DNA from: Pseudo-nitzschia pungens
Taxonomy: Eukaryota; Bacillariophyta; Bacillariophyceae; Bacillariales; Bacillariaceae
Reading direction: 5' to 3'
Assembly: GCA_037355855.1 (NCBI GenBank)
Contig: CM074759.1
Span: 5,518,001 to 5,582,000, forward strand
DNA: 64,000 bases
Shown here: positions 10,943 through 20,875 of the stretch, in pieces
Layout of the letters: every line of letters starts with the position of its first letter
Numbering within the stretch: position 1 is the stretch's first letter
Made by a program: the position numbers and the translations under genes
Notes under the pieces: model-generated
What the model saw: only the letters and a program-made list of their open reading frames with translations
Database searches by the model: none
What the model was told of the DNA's origin: nothing

Positions 10943-12001
10943 TCTATCAGCGGAAGTGATACACGGTCAAACGCAGATACTGCAGGGCAAACGGCCGATT
11001 CGAGTGTTGGAAGTTCGAAGGGACTCAAGAGACAGGAATATAGAGCCATCGTTGAAGATTTAGTACAGAGAGTAGTACCGGAAGAGATCGAGAACGTTGA
11101 TGAGATGATGCTTCAGTTTCGTGGTCGTGAGGATGAGTTGGTTGAGACTCTCCGAGCTATGCAAGAACGAGCCGTAGCGCAAAAGGCACGAAACAACTCA
11201 CAAAGAGCTGCAAAGCAACAAGCCAAACTAACCTCAGCCGCGACGAAAGCAGAGGCAGAAAGTAGCGTTCCCCCAAAATCAAGTAAGAGCATTGGCACGG
11301 GCCAAGTATCAGCTGCCATGGCGACAGCAAAAAGTTTGGGAACGGGAGAAATCGGGAGTTCAAAGAATAAAAAGGAACACAGAAAAGAGCCACTCGGAGA
11401 CAAAGAGGGAAAAGTTACAGCTAAGGAGACCCAGAGTGCTCTTGAAGCGGCGATCGAGGCTGGAGATTGGGACGCCGTTGGAGAAGCCGCAGCGTTACTC
11501 ACTGATAGCAATAGTCTTGAATCAGCTGACACCGATGAAATCAATAAGTATGCAGATGGAGTTTCAACCGATGGGTCTTCTGCTGCTGGATCTAAAAACC
11601 TGGCAGATGTTGCAGATGAGCTTGAAGAATTAATAGAAGCAGGAGATTGGAAAGGTGTTGTGCAAGCAGCGTCTACGAAGGGGGCGAAAATGGAAAAGAA
11701 ACCGGAAAGTACCGAGACACGAAGGATGCGTCGTTTGAAGCATTTGCAAGAAGAACAGGAGGCACTCGCTCAAGCAGAGATATGGTCTGCGATTGCGGAG
11801 CAATCAAAACAGGAGTCAGAAAGAACACATCAAGGGGCTGCGGATGCAGCTGATTGGGCAATATCGAGAAGCTTGAACGCCCTTGTTGAAGCCGAGCTAG
11901 CCGGTATCAACGATCAATCGACTGTTGGCACCGATGGGGACTCTTTACAGCAAAGCACGGCAAAGGGTGAGGATGACACTGAAGGTGGAAATGAGGTATA
12001 A
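10943..12001 (+). CDS. Coiled-coil protein with AGDW repeats, 3' part
   Basis: An open frame of about 352 residues from the gap edge to TAA. The start lies in or beyond the gap. The visible part begins Ser-rich, then has a charged helical stretch (EDLVQRVVPEEIENVDEMML, then ELVETLRAMQERAVAQKARN) typical of a coiled coil. Next come two SxGTG motifs (SIGTGQ, SLGTGE) and a KNKKEHRK basic patch. Two clear copies of an IEAGDW module follow (LEAAIEAGDWDAVGEAAALL and LEELIEAGDWKGVVQAAS). A third degenerate one (AEIWSAIAEQ) lies near the C-terminus, after a basic TRRMRRLKHLQEEQEALAQA helix. I recall AGDWxAV-type repeats in diatom proteins, but no function is known to me. No transposon motif is present and the frame is clean, so I read it as a host gene. 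Confidence 0.7.
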   Translation, partial: SISGSDTRSNADTAGQTADSSVGSSKGLKRQEYRAIVEDLVQRVVPEEIENVDEMMLQFRGREDELVETLRAMQERAVAQKARNNSQRAAKQQAKLTSAATKAEAESSVPPKSSKSIGTGQVSAAMATAKSLGTGEIGSSKNKKEHRKEPLGDKEGKVTAKETQSALEAAIEAGDWDAVGEAAALLTDSNSLESADTDEINKYADGVSTDGSSAAGSKNLADVADELEELIEAGDWKGVVQAASTKGAKMEKKPESTETRRMRRLKHLQEEQEALAQAEIWSAIAEQSKQESERTHQGAADAADWAISRSLNALVEAELAGINDQSTVGTDGDSLQQSTAKGEDDTEGGNEV

Positions 12002-12844
12002 CAATGATATTCCCCAAGTTGGACCTCTTCGTTGATTCCTTTGGAAGGCATTTCTTGGAGAAGTCGCTCTCAGATCCATGTCCAACTTGTTTACTTTTGT
12101 AGCTGTAGAGGGTTACAATAACGCTTTTGTATAACTAGTATCGATAAGGATATTTTATCTTCCTATTGTACAAGCTGGTACAAAGTCGCACGACAAAGAC
12201 AAACAGTGTGCAAAAAAGCATTGATGCTAAATCAGGAGGTCAATGTCAAATAGAATGCTTCTTCTCGTCATGAATGCTGGTGATGCAAAAAGTTGGTCTT
12301 TTGAAACTAAAATGAGTGCACAGATGATGGTGAAAGTTGTGGTGACTCACGTCCCTTTTGTGATAAGGATCTTGAAATTGACCAGTATTATTTTTTGTGA
12401 TAAGGATCTTGAAATTGACCACTATTATTTCGACAATGCGATGGCATGTATAAAATGAAAGCACCTTGTCCATCACCTGTAGAGGGTCTCTGATGTTCTT
12501 CCACCAAGTCCATTCTTGTCAAATCACTATTATTGTCTGAGAGAATCATAGCTGACTTGAAAAAGGCATGATGCAGGTTGAATCCAACAAGGCCTGCTTG
12601 TGCTTGGTTGTTGGAGGCATTTTTGGCCTTTTACTTCTGTCTTATCTGTATCACAGTAGATAACATTGACTGGCAAAAAGTTACCCTTGTTGTACTGCCT
12701 CCTCCAATAACTCGGAAATGACTCCTAAATTCCAATGTTGTACAGCTGGATATGTTATTCCCTCTGTGAATATATTCAACAGTGCTATACAGGGTGCTGA
12801 AGAGGATGTTGGGTCCCAAAGTATGGATCTGTACCAGAGCTACA
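12002..12844. other. Downstream flank of the AGDW gene
   Basis: No convincing gene. It contains a 37-bp tandem duplication (next entry). Weak resemblance to Gypsy internal sequence begins only near 12845. Confidence 0.5.
12359..12432 (+). repeat. 37-bp direct tandem duplication
   Basis: Two adjacent units beginning TGTGATAAGGATCTTG, at 12359 and 12396, differing at one or two bases. A simple recent duplication in non-coding DNA. Confidence 0.8.
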
Positions 12845-12931
12845 CATGCCGTGCACCAAAACAGTCACAAGTCCATTCGGGATTGGGATTAGCGAGTCTC
12901 CGTATCACTGATTAAAGAGGGCAGGAGACTG

Positions 12932-13592
12932 CTGACAAGCAATAGCAATAGACTAATCGATAGAGCTCACAATTTGCATATCACTACTATCATAAACACT
13001 ACTAGTAGACCCGGGGTATGGCATGATTTTAAAATCAAGCTGAGCACTGAAGACCATGGACAGAACGAAATTGATCCAAAACTGCTGAAAATGGAGGCGC
13101 AGACAAGCAAACAGGGAGAAAGAAATTCCAGTGTCTGCAGCACTAAGGAACACCAATCCCATGAGCAGTTAGCGCCATTAGATGGAGCAACAGCAACAAC
13201 AGAGACACATAAGGACCTAAACAGGACCATGGTTGACAACAGAAATAATTGAATGAAAATATTGAAAAAGTGACACAAAATCCAGTGAGTGGACTAATCA
13301 GACCAACACTGAGTGGATGGACAGACCAGGGAAGGGATGCCAACCAAAACCCAAACATATAAATATCCGGAAAGGTATATACTAAATACCCAAACACCAC
13401 CAATCCCACGGGAAACGGGAAGTGGGACCGGCCCGGCGAGCGCTTATTAGAGAAGCAACGCCGGAGAACCACGGGAATCGATTCCCACAAAATAAAAACA
13501 GAAACAGCTCCGGGGAACCACAGGATTCCCGGGAACTAAAGAGAGAAACAACTCCCACCACGGACATGGTTGGAGAAAAATCAGTTACAACA
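12932..13592 (+). repeat. Gypsy family C LTR, plus orientation
   Basis: Matches the reverse complement of the split LTR at 50205-50434 + 60308-60767. This includes the CTCACAATTTGCATATCACT start block, the CCCGGGGTATGGCATG block, the block around CCGGAAAGGTATA that was the Copia target at the other locus, and the end TCAGTTACAACA. The right flank (CGAGTTATCACG) equals the post-LTR leader of family C. The left flank (12845-12931, TGCCGTGCACC...ACAGTCAC) equals the family C 3' internal end. So this LTR has internal sequence on both sides. The 5' limit is approximate. Confidence 0.75.
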
Positions 13593-14472
13593 CGAGTTAT
13601 CACGGGGAGCTAAAATTTGGCGTCAACCTCACCTATGTTGAAGGAAAGAAGAACCTTCTGGCGGACGCCTTCTCCAGACTCCCCAGGATGGATCCACCTA
13701 CTGAAGGGAAGAAAGCCCTTGAAAAGGGCACCTTAACCAATTTCTTGAAGCTTGAAGTTCCTAAGCAAGATGAAGAGCTGTTTCTATCAGAGTTCCCCAA
13801 CCTATTCCAGCACTTATGCAATGACGCATACCAGGAACTACAAGCCTGCTTGCTGAACAATGAGTGCTTAGTCAACCTACCAAACAACCAAGACCTGGAA
13901 TGCCTGGTGAACTACTCCAATATCTATCTTCATCAGCAAAAGGATCCTACCATCAAGTTCAAGATTCAATCCAAAGCCTTCTTCTATCAAGAACTAGAGG
14001 GCAACAACATCCTCTGCTATGCCAACCAATCCAATCCAGACAACTGGAGGATTTACATACCAAGTTCTCTCTCGCATGATACCATCAAATGGTACCATCT
14101 CCTGCTGGGTCATTGTGGATCCACCAGGCTATATCAAACTATTTCAGCAAGATTCTATGCTGATAACCTGTCCAACTTATGCAAGTCCTACATATGCCCT
14201 GACAACTGCATCAAATACAAGAACCAGCACTTCAAATATGGGAAGCTTCCACCAAAAGAAGCACCACTATCACCATTCAATGAGGTGCATGTGGACCTCA
14301 TAGGCCCATGGAAGATTACAGCTCAAGGTAAGAACTACAACTTCAAGGCCCTAACCTGTATTGATCCGGTTACCAACCTCCTGGAAATCATCAGAATCAG
14401 GGACAAGTCCTCTCAGCATGTATCAGACCAATTCAAGAACTGCTGGCTCTCAAGGTATCCAAGACCTATCAG

Positions 14473-15018
14473 GAACATTATGGAAAAAAAACTTTTCTGG
14501 AAAATTTCCATTTTCATGCGCGCGACTACTCTCAAAAAAAGCTTAGGGCAATAACGGCTCTTCTATATTTTTAATAATTAAAGAAGAGCGACCATAATTT
14601 AACGGTCTTCAACCGTCATCTTTGTCCTCAAAAAACGATTGTCCTCAAAACGTGTCCTCAGCAATTTTGTCCTCAACAGACTGTCCTCAACCATTATGTC
14701 CTCAACAATTATGTCCTCAACATTTTGTCCTCAACCTCAACGTTGAAGTCATAGAGGTTGAGGACAAAACGTTGAGGACATAATTGTTGAGGACAAAATG
14801 GTTGAGGACAGTCTGTTGAGGACAAAATCGTTGAGGACACGTTTTGAGGACAGTTTTGAGGACAGTTTTGAGGACACTCTAAATACTCGTACATCCAGCC
14901 ATTAAAGTGTATATTTAACAAAAAACAGCCATTAAAAATTACATCGTTAAAAATTACATCAATTTTACGCGCATGAATATAGAAATTTTTCTCAAAAAAA
15001 CTTTTTTCCATAATGTTC
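14473..15018. mobile_element. Foldback (MITE-like) insertion, ~546 bp
   Basis: Terminal inverted repeats GAACATTATGGAAAAAA at both ends; a 3-bp direct repeat CAG flanks it (14470-14472 and 15019-15021). Excising the insertion and one CAG restores the integrase frame exactly across ATC-AGG-TGT-GTC (I-R-C-V, leading into HDNGGEF), which confirms the boundaries. It has no ORF. The centre is a very long near-perfect hairpin built of GTCCTCAAC units. A 3-bp duplication fits several cut-and-paste superfamilies; the autonomous partner is not in the window. Confidence 0.85.
14613..14880. repeat. Long inverted repeat of GTCCTCAAC units
   Basis: The left arm is a run of TGTCCTCAAC-type 15- to 16-bp units (about 14613-14738) and the right arm is their reverse complement (GTTGAGGACA units, about 14755-14880). 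They mirror each other unit by unit, including the differing spacers (CAGACTG, CAATTATG), around a short centre near 14745. One strand could fold into a stem of more than 100 bp. Confidence 0.85.
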
Positions 15019-15742
15019 CAGGTGTGTCCACGATAATGGGGGAGAATTCCTATGAGCTGAATTTCAAACTACCCTCAAGCAGTATGGAATCCAGTCGATG
15101 CCAACAACAGTGAAGAACCCCCAGTCTAATGCCATCTGTGAAAGAGTCCATCATACAGTCGCTGACATCCTCAGGGTCCTGGTACATGTCAATCCCCCTC
15201 AAGCTAATACCAGAGCCAGTCAGCTCATGGACAACGCGTTATCAACATGCATGCATGCCTCCCGATGCACCGTCAATGCTGCTCTACAGACCTCTCCAGG
15301 CTCCCTTGTATTCAATCGGGACATGTTGATTGATCTACCACTAACATCTAACCTGTTGGCCCTGCAGCAACTCAGGCAACAAGGGATCAACAAGAATCTG
15401 CTCAGGGACAATGCCAAGAGAATCCACCATACCTTTCAAGTGAATGATAAAGTATGGATACAAGAGCCGGACCCTGACAAGTTACAACCCTGAAAGATCG
15501 GTCCGTTTCCAATCGTGCGAGTCAATCCTAACAGAACTGTAAGATTGCAAAGATCTCCTTCAGTAGTTGAAACCGTGAACATCCGAAAGATTACTCCATA
15601 TCAGGAACCGACTCAATCGAATCCATCAGAGCCTACGGCAAATGAATCCACAGATATTGAATTGAGCCAATCAGATGACTTGGATTGCTCCATAAGTCAC
15701 TGGACGGCTTAATTGTGGGATTCGTTCAATCATGAGGCACTA

Positions 15743-16049
15743 TGTAACATGCTAGCGTAGGCTAGTAGTGTTACGAATTAATAATTAACCGAATCCCACA
15801 TGGGAATCGAATATAAAGATATCCATACATGGATATCCAGTATGTATGAAGAGGCATGCAGAAGAGAGCGATCGTACGATTAAGGTTACATACGGAATAT
15901 ATGTTATATACAGGGATGTAGATCATATAAGGAGATCACGATGACATCATCGCTAATTATTTCTTCTCTTTAATTTGAATCCCATCTGGTAAAGTGAAAT
16001 AACACACAATTATTCATACTACTCCGAATTTCTACTTTAGAGTGTTACA
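15743..16049 (+). repeat. Solo LTR (TGTAACATGC family)
   Basis: Ends TGTAACATGCTAGCG...AGAGTGTTACA. It is the same family, in opposite orientation, as the solo LTR 31951-32259, and related in its termini to the LTRs at 46713-47051 and 49543-49881. No target duplication is visible (CACTA before, CTCCT after), so it may have recombined. Confidence 0.75.
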
Positions 16050-16335
16050 CTCCTTATGCTACACCACTACAGTACTGAGTTCTACAGAGCTGCACGTTGC
16101 TGTATGATACGAGACAGTGAACTGTCATGGATACAGGGGTGCTCAGCTCACTTCTTATGTTCTTATCAACTTTAAACTAAACACTACATCATGCCCTCCT
16201 ATACAATTTTTTCCTTTGTACCTCTAGGGGAGTATCCTGTAGTATCCAGGTGTATGCAATAACACTTGAACAGTATCCTCTGTAGTCTCACTATTTGCCA
16301 GCACTCCATGATGCTGTCCTGTTGTTAATGCTCTC
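16050..16335 (+). repeat. Copia LTR 3' fragment
   Basis: Matches the 3' half of the LTRs at 27175-27895 and 38272-39015: GCTCAGCTCACTTCTTATG, then CATGCCCTCC, GTACCTCTAGGGGAGTATCC, and GTCTCACTATTTGCCAGCA. It is truncated on the left by the solo LTR. Confidence 0.7.
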
Positions 16336-16828
16336 CTATTGCGGATTGGCAAATGTCATTACATAAGTTGGTATCCGTAATTAGTGATTCCTGAAATGTC
16401 ATATCGAGATAATACATGTTATCCCTTAATCGGATCCTACGGCCACAGCCGTATTTCGACCCATATTTCAGGGGTTCAAAAGAAAGTCTTAACTCTCTCC
16501 AATATTTAATCTGATGTTATATTCTTATTCAGCATAAAATTTTGGTCTAGAAAACACTTTGTCAGGGGTCCGAACTCCCAATATTGGGTGCTCTACGAGC
16601 AGCAGCAGCAGCGCGCTAATCACTATTTTGGCAATAGCCGTAAAAACTCAAATATTCATATCACCATGGGAATTAATTTAAACGAGGCACTTCCTGGCCA
16701 CCAATTACGGATCCGAGGACACCATTCTCTCCGTCTACTCAAGGGCTACAATTCGAGCCATTTGCGGCTCAATTCCTCCATAAACTGAGGAGATACGGAC
16801 TGATTTTGTAATTCGGTATCGTTCCATC

Positions 16829-19477
16829 ATGTCCGAAAATGCCGTAAACATGGAGGATTGCTCCACAGAGAGCCCAGATGGTACTCAAGAGACCCAAGAC
16901 AGCAGCGAAAGCCGTCCTGCTAATAGCCCAAGGCTCCAGGACCTCAGCAAGCTTGTGAAGAGAGCTCAAAAATTCCAGGATGGCTATGACAGTGATGGGG
17001 CAAAAGGCCCCTTTTTTGATGCAATAATTGCTGAGGGAGATCAATACAAGGAAGCAGGAGGAGAAGACTACAATATTGGAGACGCCGAACCACCAAACAG
17101 AGCAGCGGACGCAGCAGCAGAAGCGGACGCTGCAGCAGAAGCGGACGCAGCAGCAGAAGTGGTGGTGGTGGAAGAAAATATCGATTTACAAACCAAAACA
17201 GTGACATGGATCAAGGAAGAGCTGAAGCTCAGATGCCAATCAACATCTGGAAAGAAGACTGATCTTGTCGACCGGTTGAAGAAGGCAATAGACCGGAAGG
17301 AACGTCGATTCAATACGCTGGAGGAAGCAAGAGCAAGCAAGAAGCCACGGATCGGACGCCCCACCACGACAGCAGCAGCAACAAAGAACAACAACAAGAA
17401 CTCGTCGGCGATGCTGCGTCTGTTCCCTGATACTGTGTACTGGCGAGTCCTCCACCCAGACGCCACAGCGGTCACTGAACCAGCGAATCCATCCTTTACA
17501 ATTGCAAGGGCTCCAACTGTGCCAGAAGTTGATGCAAGGGTTGCTCCCCCCCCAAAGAAGTACAACTATGCAGAGCTCTTTGATATTCCTGTGTTCAAGG
17601 GAGTTTGTACAACCTACGAGTTCGATCGCCGCGGCAAGTTGCGGAGGGACGCTGATGGCAAGCCACTCACTAACAGTGCTCCCAGGGAGGAAGGCTGCGT
17701 CGATCCAGGATTCAAGGAGAAGTACGGTCTATCTGCTGCTGAGTCGCTACCATGGGACTTTGCTGAGGTATTCCTTCCGCTAAGCAACGATGCAAAGGAC
17801 AGTAATCACTTCAGCTTTGAGAAAATTCGGCAGTGGACAAACCTCAAGGCGTCACTTGCAGGAGCTGGAGAGCAGGTGTACCAGGACTTCAAGCCATTTG
17901 AATTGACGGAGCTGCGCCGGTTCTTTGGACTTTATGTACTGCATGGACTTGCTCCTACGGCTCGTGTTGAATACAAGCTTCGCTCTACGAGGAATGACAG
18001 ACTTGCAGGGAATGATTTCATCTACAACGGCTTGTGTAAGAGTTCAAGGAATCCACAGCGCCGCCACAAACACTTCAAGGCGTTTCTTTCTTGCCAAGAT
18101 CCTCGTAAGGAAGTTCCTTCTCGTAGGACGTTTCCAAATTGGAAGATACGACCTTTAATCCAGTGGATTAACTGGCGTTCCCCCCAGGCTTGGATGTTGG
18201 CTCGTCAAATTGCGGTGGATGAAATGACCATGCGGTTCAAAGGTGTCCACCAAGACAAGCGACGGATCACGTACAAGAAGGAAGGTGACGGATTTCAAGC
18301 TGATGCCCTCTGCGATGATGGATACTGCTACCAAGTCTACATGAGGAATGATCCTGCACCTAAAAAGTACTTGAACTGGAAGCTCTCTCCGCTGCATGCC
18401 CGTACGATGGCCCTATTTGATTCCTTGAAGGACGAGCACCACCATGTGGGAATGGACAACCTGTACAACTCAGTACTATTCTGCAAGGCGGCGTTTCTGC
18501 ATTCAAAGCGAGTCCTTTGTCATGGAGTTGCCCGTAAGGCAAATCGTGGCATCCCTGATTGCGTCTTTCAACAAGAGCTCAAGAATATCCGCGAAGAGCG
18601 AGCTGCCCGTGGTACTGTGAAGGCTGCTGTTCTTGAAGGGGATCCCGCCTGTTCCTTTCTTATTGCTTCTAGTGTCTACGACACCAAGCCAGTACACTAC
18701 TTGAGTATGGTCACTAGTAAGATTGAATGGGTGGAGAAGCAGAAGATTGTCTACAACGTGGATACCGATTCGAAAGAAAAGCTGAAATTCCTCCGTCTTA
18801 ATCAGTTAGATACATACAACAATGGTATGGGCGACGTCGATATTGCTGATCAGCTCCGCGGTGTGTACAGATTGGACCGCTGGGTACGTAACAGGAAGTG
18901 GTGGTGGTCTGTTATGTTTTGGGGTGTAGGAGTACTCCTTACAAATGCCTACAAGCTGTACCTGAAGGTCTGTAAAGAAGAAGGAGTGACGCCCAGATTT
19001 GCATCCCAGTATGACTTCAGGAGAGCAGTTGGAGAGTACTGGGTAGACCCTGAGACTGTTTCATGTGAAGCTGAAGCCAGGATGTTTCATGTTTCATCCT
19101 GTGGTGCTGAACAAGATGGTCCTGTATCGCCTTTGACTGAACCTTCAAGCAATTCCTCGTTCGACAGTAAGAAGAATTCAGCTAGAGTAACTGACAAGAC
19201 GCTTGCAGACAATGGTGCTCTGAGTTGTAGGTTGGACAAGAATTTGGATCACTATCCTTCTAAAGCAGTGAGGAACACCAAATGTGCTTTGCATGGTTGG
19301 CTTGGACTAAGAAAAGAGGGGGAGTTAATGAGATGTGTAACATGCAATGTCCATCTTTGCATTGATTGCTATGGAACATTTCATCGGTCGGGCGATATCC
19401 TGGCTCTAAAGAAAAGGATGAAGCGCGGCTTGGAAGAAAAAGCAGCAAGAAGTAGAAAGAAGCTGAAGATGAAGTAG
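16829..19477 (+). CDS. piggyBac transposase with SAP domain
   Basis: 882 residues, no stops or frameshifts. It cuts and pastes the element at TTAA. Layout: an acidic, Ser-rich N-terminus with an AAEAD repeat at about residues 92-112; a SAP-type DNA-binding motif at about 123-155 (TWIKEELKLRCQ, then TDLVDRLKKAI); a basic NKNS-rich linker. The catalytic domain (DDE_Tnp_1_7 type) has Asp464 in AVDEMTMRFKG, Asp543 in GMDNLYNS, and Asp671/Asp674 in GDVDIADQL, matching the piggyBac D-D-D(D) pattern. The C-terminus holds a Cys/His-rich motif at about 818-852 (CALHGW, then CVTCNVHLCIDCYGTFH) and a basic tail RSRKKLKMK, probably zinc-binding and nuclear-localising. It is longer than the founding insect enzyme (about 594 residues) because of the N-terminal extension. 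All key residues being present suggests recent activity. Confidence 0.9.
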   Translation: MSENAVNMEDCSTESPDGTQETQDSSESRPANSPRLQDLSKLVKRAQKFQDGYDSDGAKGPFFDAIIAEGDQYKEAGGEDYNIGDAEPPNRAADAAAEADAAAEADAAAEVVVVEENIDLQTKTVTWIKEELKLRCQSTSGKKTDLVDRLKKAIDRKERRFNTLEEARASKKPRIGRPTTTAAATKNNNKNSSAMLRLFPDTVYWRVLHPDATAVTEPANPSFTIARAPTVPEVDARVAPPPKKYNYAELFDIPVFKGVCTTYEFDRRGKLRRDADGKPLTNSAPREEGCVDPGFKEKYGLSAAESLPWDFAEVFLPLSNDAKDSNHFSFEKIRQWTNLKASLAGAGEQVYQDFKPFELTELRRFFGLYVLHGLAPTARVEYKLRSTRNDRLAGNDFIYNGLCKSSRNPQRRHKHFKAFLSCQDPRKEVPSRRTFPNWKIRPLIQWINWRSPQAWMLARQIAVDEMTMRFKGVHQDKRRITYKKEGDGFQADALCDDGYCYQVYMRNDPAPKKYLNWKLSPLHARTMALFDSLKDEHHHVGMDNLYNSVLFCKAAFLHSKRVLCHGVARKANRGIPDCVFQQELKNIREERAARGTVKAAVLEGDPACSFLIASSVYDTKPVHYLSMVTSKIEWVEKQKIVYNVDTDSKEKLKFLRLNQLDTYNNGMGDVDIADQLRGVYRLDRWVRNRKWWWSVMFWGVGVLLTNAYKLYLKVCKEEGVTPRFASQYDFRRAVGEYWVDPETVSCEAEARMFHVSSCGAEQDGPVSPLTEPSSNSSFDSKKNSARVTDKTLADNGALSCRLDKNLDHYPSKAVRNTKCALHGWLGLRKEGELMRCVTCNVHLCIDCYGTFHRSGDILALKKRMKRGLEEKAARSRKKLKMK

Positions 19478-19527
19478 GCCTAATGCTTGCTGGGGAGCGT
19501 CTTGCTGCTGTTGTTGCTGCTGCTTGT

Positions 19528-19605
19528 ATTCCGATTCGATTCGGTTGTTCGATTCGGTTGTTCGATTCGGTTCATTCGATTCGGTTCATTCGATTCGGTC
19601 GTTCG
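19528..19605 (+). repeat. 13-bp tandem repeat (GATTCGGTTGTTC-type)
   Basis: About five units of a GATTCGGTTSRTTC-like 13-mer, just downstream of the piggyBac transposase stop and inside the element. Confidence 0.75.
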
Positions 19606-20230
19606 CACTCCTGTTTGGCCTGTGCCTTGACGACGGCAAGTACTGATACAAATTCATCACCCCTTGGTGTTTGCAGGGCCTTTCAAAGTGTTCTTGTGTC
19701 TTTATTTGGAGTATTCAGGGCTCGGGCGGCCGAATGGTGGAGGACGAATGGTGCGAAAATCACGTCGAATCACGGGCCCGATGTACAAAAATCAGCCGAA
19801 ATCCACTAAAATTTATCAAAATTCCCCAAGTAAATAATAAAAAACCCATATCTATGTTATTGACTACAAGTATTGGTGGTTGTTTGTTACTTTATTGCAG
19901 ATAGAGGTGCTTTTATTGTCTCTAGAAGACAGAACTCGGTTGACGATTTGGTCACCGGGTGCGTGAAAAAATGAGTTTTTTTTTTACGGCGATTCCCGTA
20001 TAATTTCAATCCGATTAAGGGATAATCATTCCTGAAATTACTTAATACATAGAAAAATTGCGTGTGACCAACTCACATAGATGAGTCTCAACGGACAGGG
20101 CCTATTTTAGAATTTGGAATTTTAGTCGAAGAAATAAAAAATCTCTCTGTAGTCCCGATCCGCCCATCTAAAGATTTTTTTTGGTGTGCTGTTTTATGAT
20201 TAAGGTTATGTAAGGTTAATTACCATTGTA

Positions 20231-20521
20231 GTCGGGCAGACGGCACTACAGCTTTTTATGTGAAATGACATTTAATTTATCTCCCTATGTTTTCAGGAAT
20301 CCAAAGTGACATGTTTCATGTGACTCACGACAATGTACTAAGTATTTCGGGAATAACTCAAATTACAGGTACCGGTAATCTTAAGGTCTTAATGAGTGAT
20401 TCCCGGAAGTACATAACACATTACTTATGTATCCTAGAAAATGTAAGGGAACATTCCTGAAAACATAGGGAGATATATTTAGGTTTTCAGCACATATATA
20501 GTGGAAGGGCCGTCTGTCCGA
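20231..20521. repeat. Foldback sequence inside Harbinger 5' region
   Basis: The left arm 20231-20305 (GTCGGGCAGACGGC at its start, ATCTCCCTATGTTTTCAGGA at its inner end) mirrors the right arm 20446-20521 (TCCTGAAAACATAGGGAGAT, then GCCGTCTGTCCGAC). The centre holds another AGTGATTCCCGGAAGTAC, the motif of the Harbinger terminus. It could be a nested MITE of about 290 bp or a structured subterminal region. No ORF. Confidence 0.65.
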
Positions 20522-20875
20522 CTTCCACTCGACATAAACCTAGATGGAATCTAAGAATCAAAAATTTCAGTCACTCAACGCATGTCAACGCATGTCAAAC
20601 ATGTGTTGACACATGTGTTTCTTTTGGCGATCCTTTTCGTGGAACAAAATTTCATGTACCGTACCTCTGTAGGTTTACCTGAAAGTCTTGCTCTGCTCAG
20701 GTACAAACTATCCCTTGTTGTTGCTGCTGTTGCTGTTTTCTTCAGCTTGAACTTTGAACTTCTATTTGCTCAATTCAACACTGAAGATTCACCAGCAGCA
20801 TCAGACTCTGGTGCTGTGCTTTCCCAGCCATCCATTGTTATCTTCCCCTAACCCTTCGCTCTTCTCTTAGTCAGC

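Larger units (their letters stand above)
13620..15712 (+). pseudogene. Gypsy pol fragment: RNase H end and integrase
   Basis: Starts inside pol at the RNase H/connection segment (LTYVEGKKNLLADAFSRLPR). It then reads into the integrase zinc domain: WYHLLLGH, then CKSYICPDNC, giving the HHCC pattern. The core follows with VDLIGPW (first Asp) and FKNCWLSRYPRPI, is interrupted by the foldback element 14473-15018, and resumes with VHDNGGEF (second Asp) and NPQSNAICERVHH (Glu). In-frame TGA codons sit at 15053-15055 and 15491-15493. After the second, the C-terminal KIGPFPIVRVNPNRTVRL segment continues to 15712. All upstream gag, protease and RT sequence is missing. The integrase resembles that of the 28435-33966 Gypsy more than family C, so the adjoining family C LTR is probably not its own. 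Confidence 0.8.
16426..20018 (+). mobile_element. piggyBac DNA transposon, intact
   Basis: Bounded by TTAA at 16426-16429 and 20015-20018, the superfamily's fixed target duplication. Inside the TTAA, the short inverted ends TCGGATC / AATCCGA mirror each other, with GCCGTA repeated in inverted form a little deeper. Removing the element and one TTAA rejoins ATCCC-TTAA-GGGAT and restores the Harbinger left terminal repeat, independent proof of the boundaries. It encodes one uninterrupted transposase. Confidence 0.8.

Noticed and set aside
10307..12001. A 564-codon plus-strand frame crossing the N gap
   Set aside because: It joins Copia-side sequence to the AGDW gene through 500 unknown bases; only the part after 10942 is supported.
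12243..12458. 71-codon frame over the 37-bp duplication
   Set aside because: Half of it is the duplicated unit; no other support.
15738..16054. Target duplication for the solo LTR at 15743
   Set aside because: CACTA and CTCCT do not match; no duplication can be claimed.
20582..20851. 89-codon hydrophobic frame upstream of the Myb-like gene
   Set aside because: No motif, not part of the usual Harbinger gene set, and short enough to be chance.
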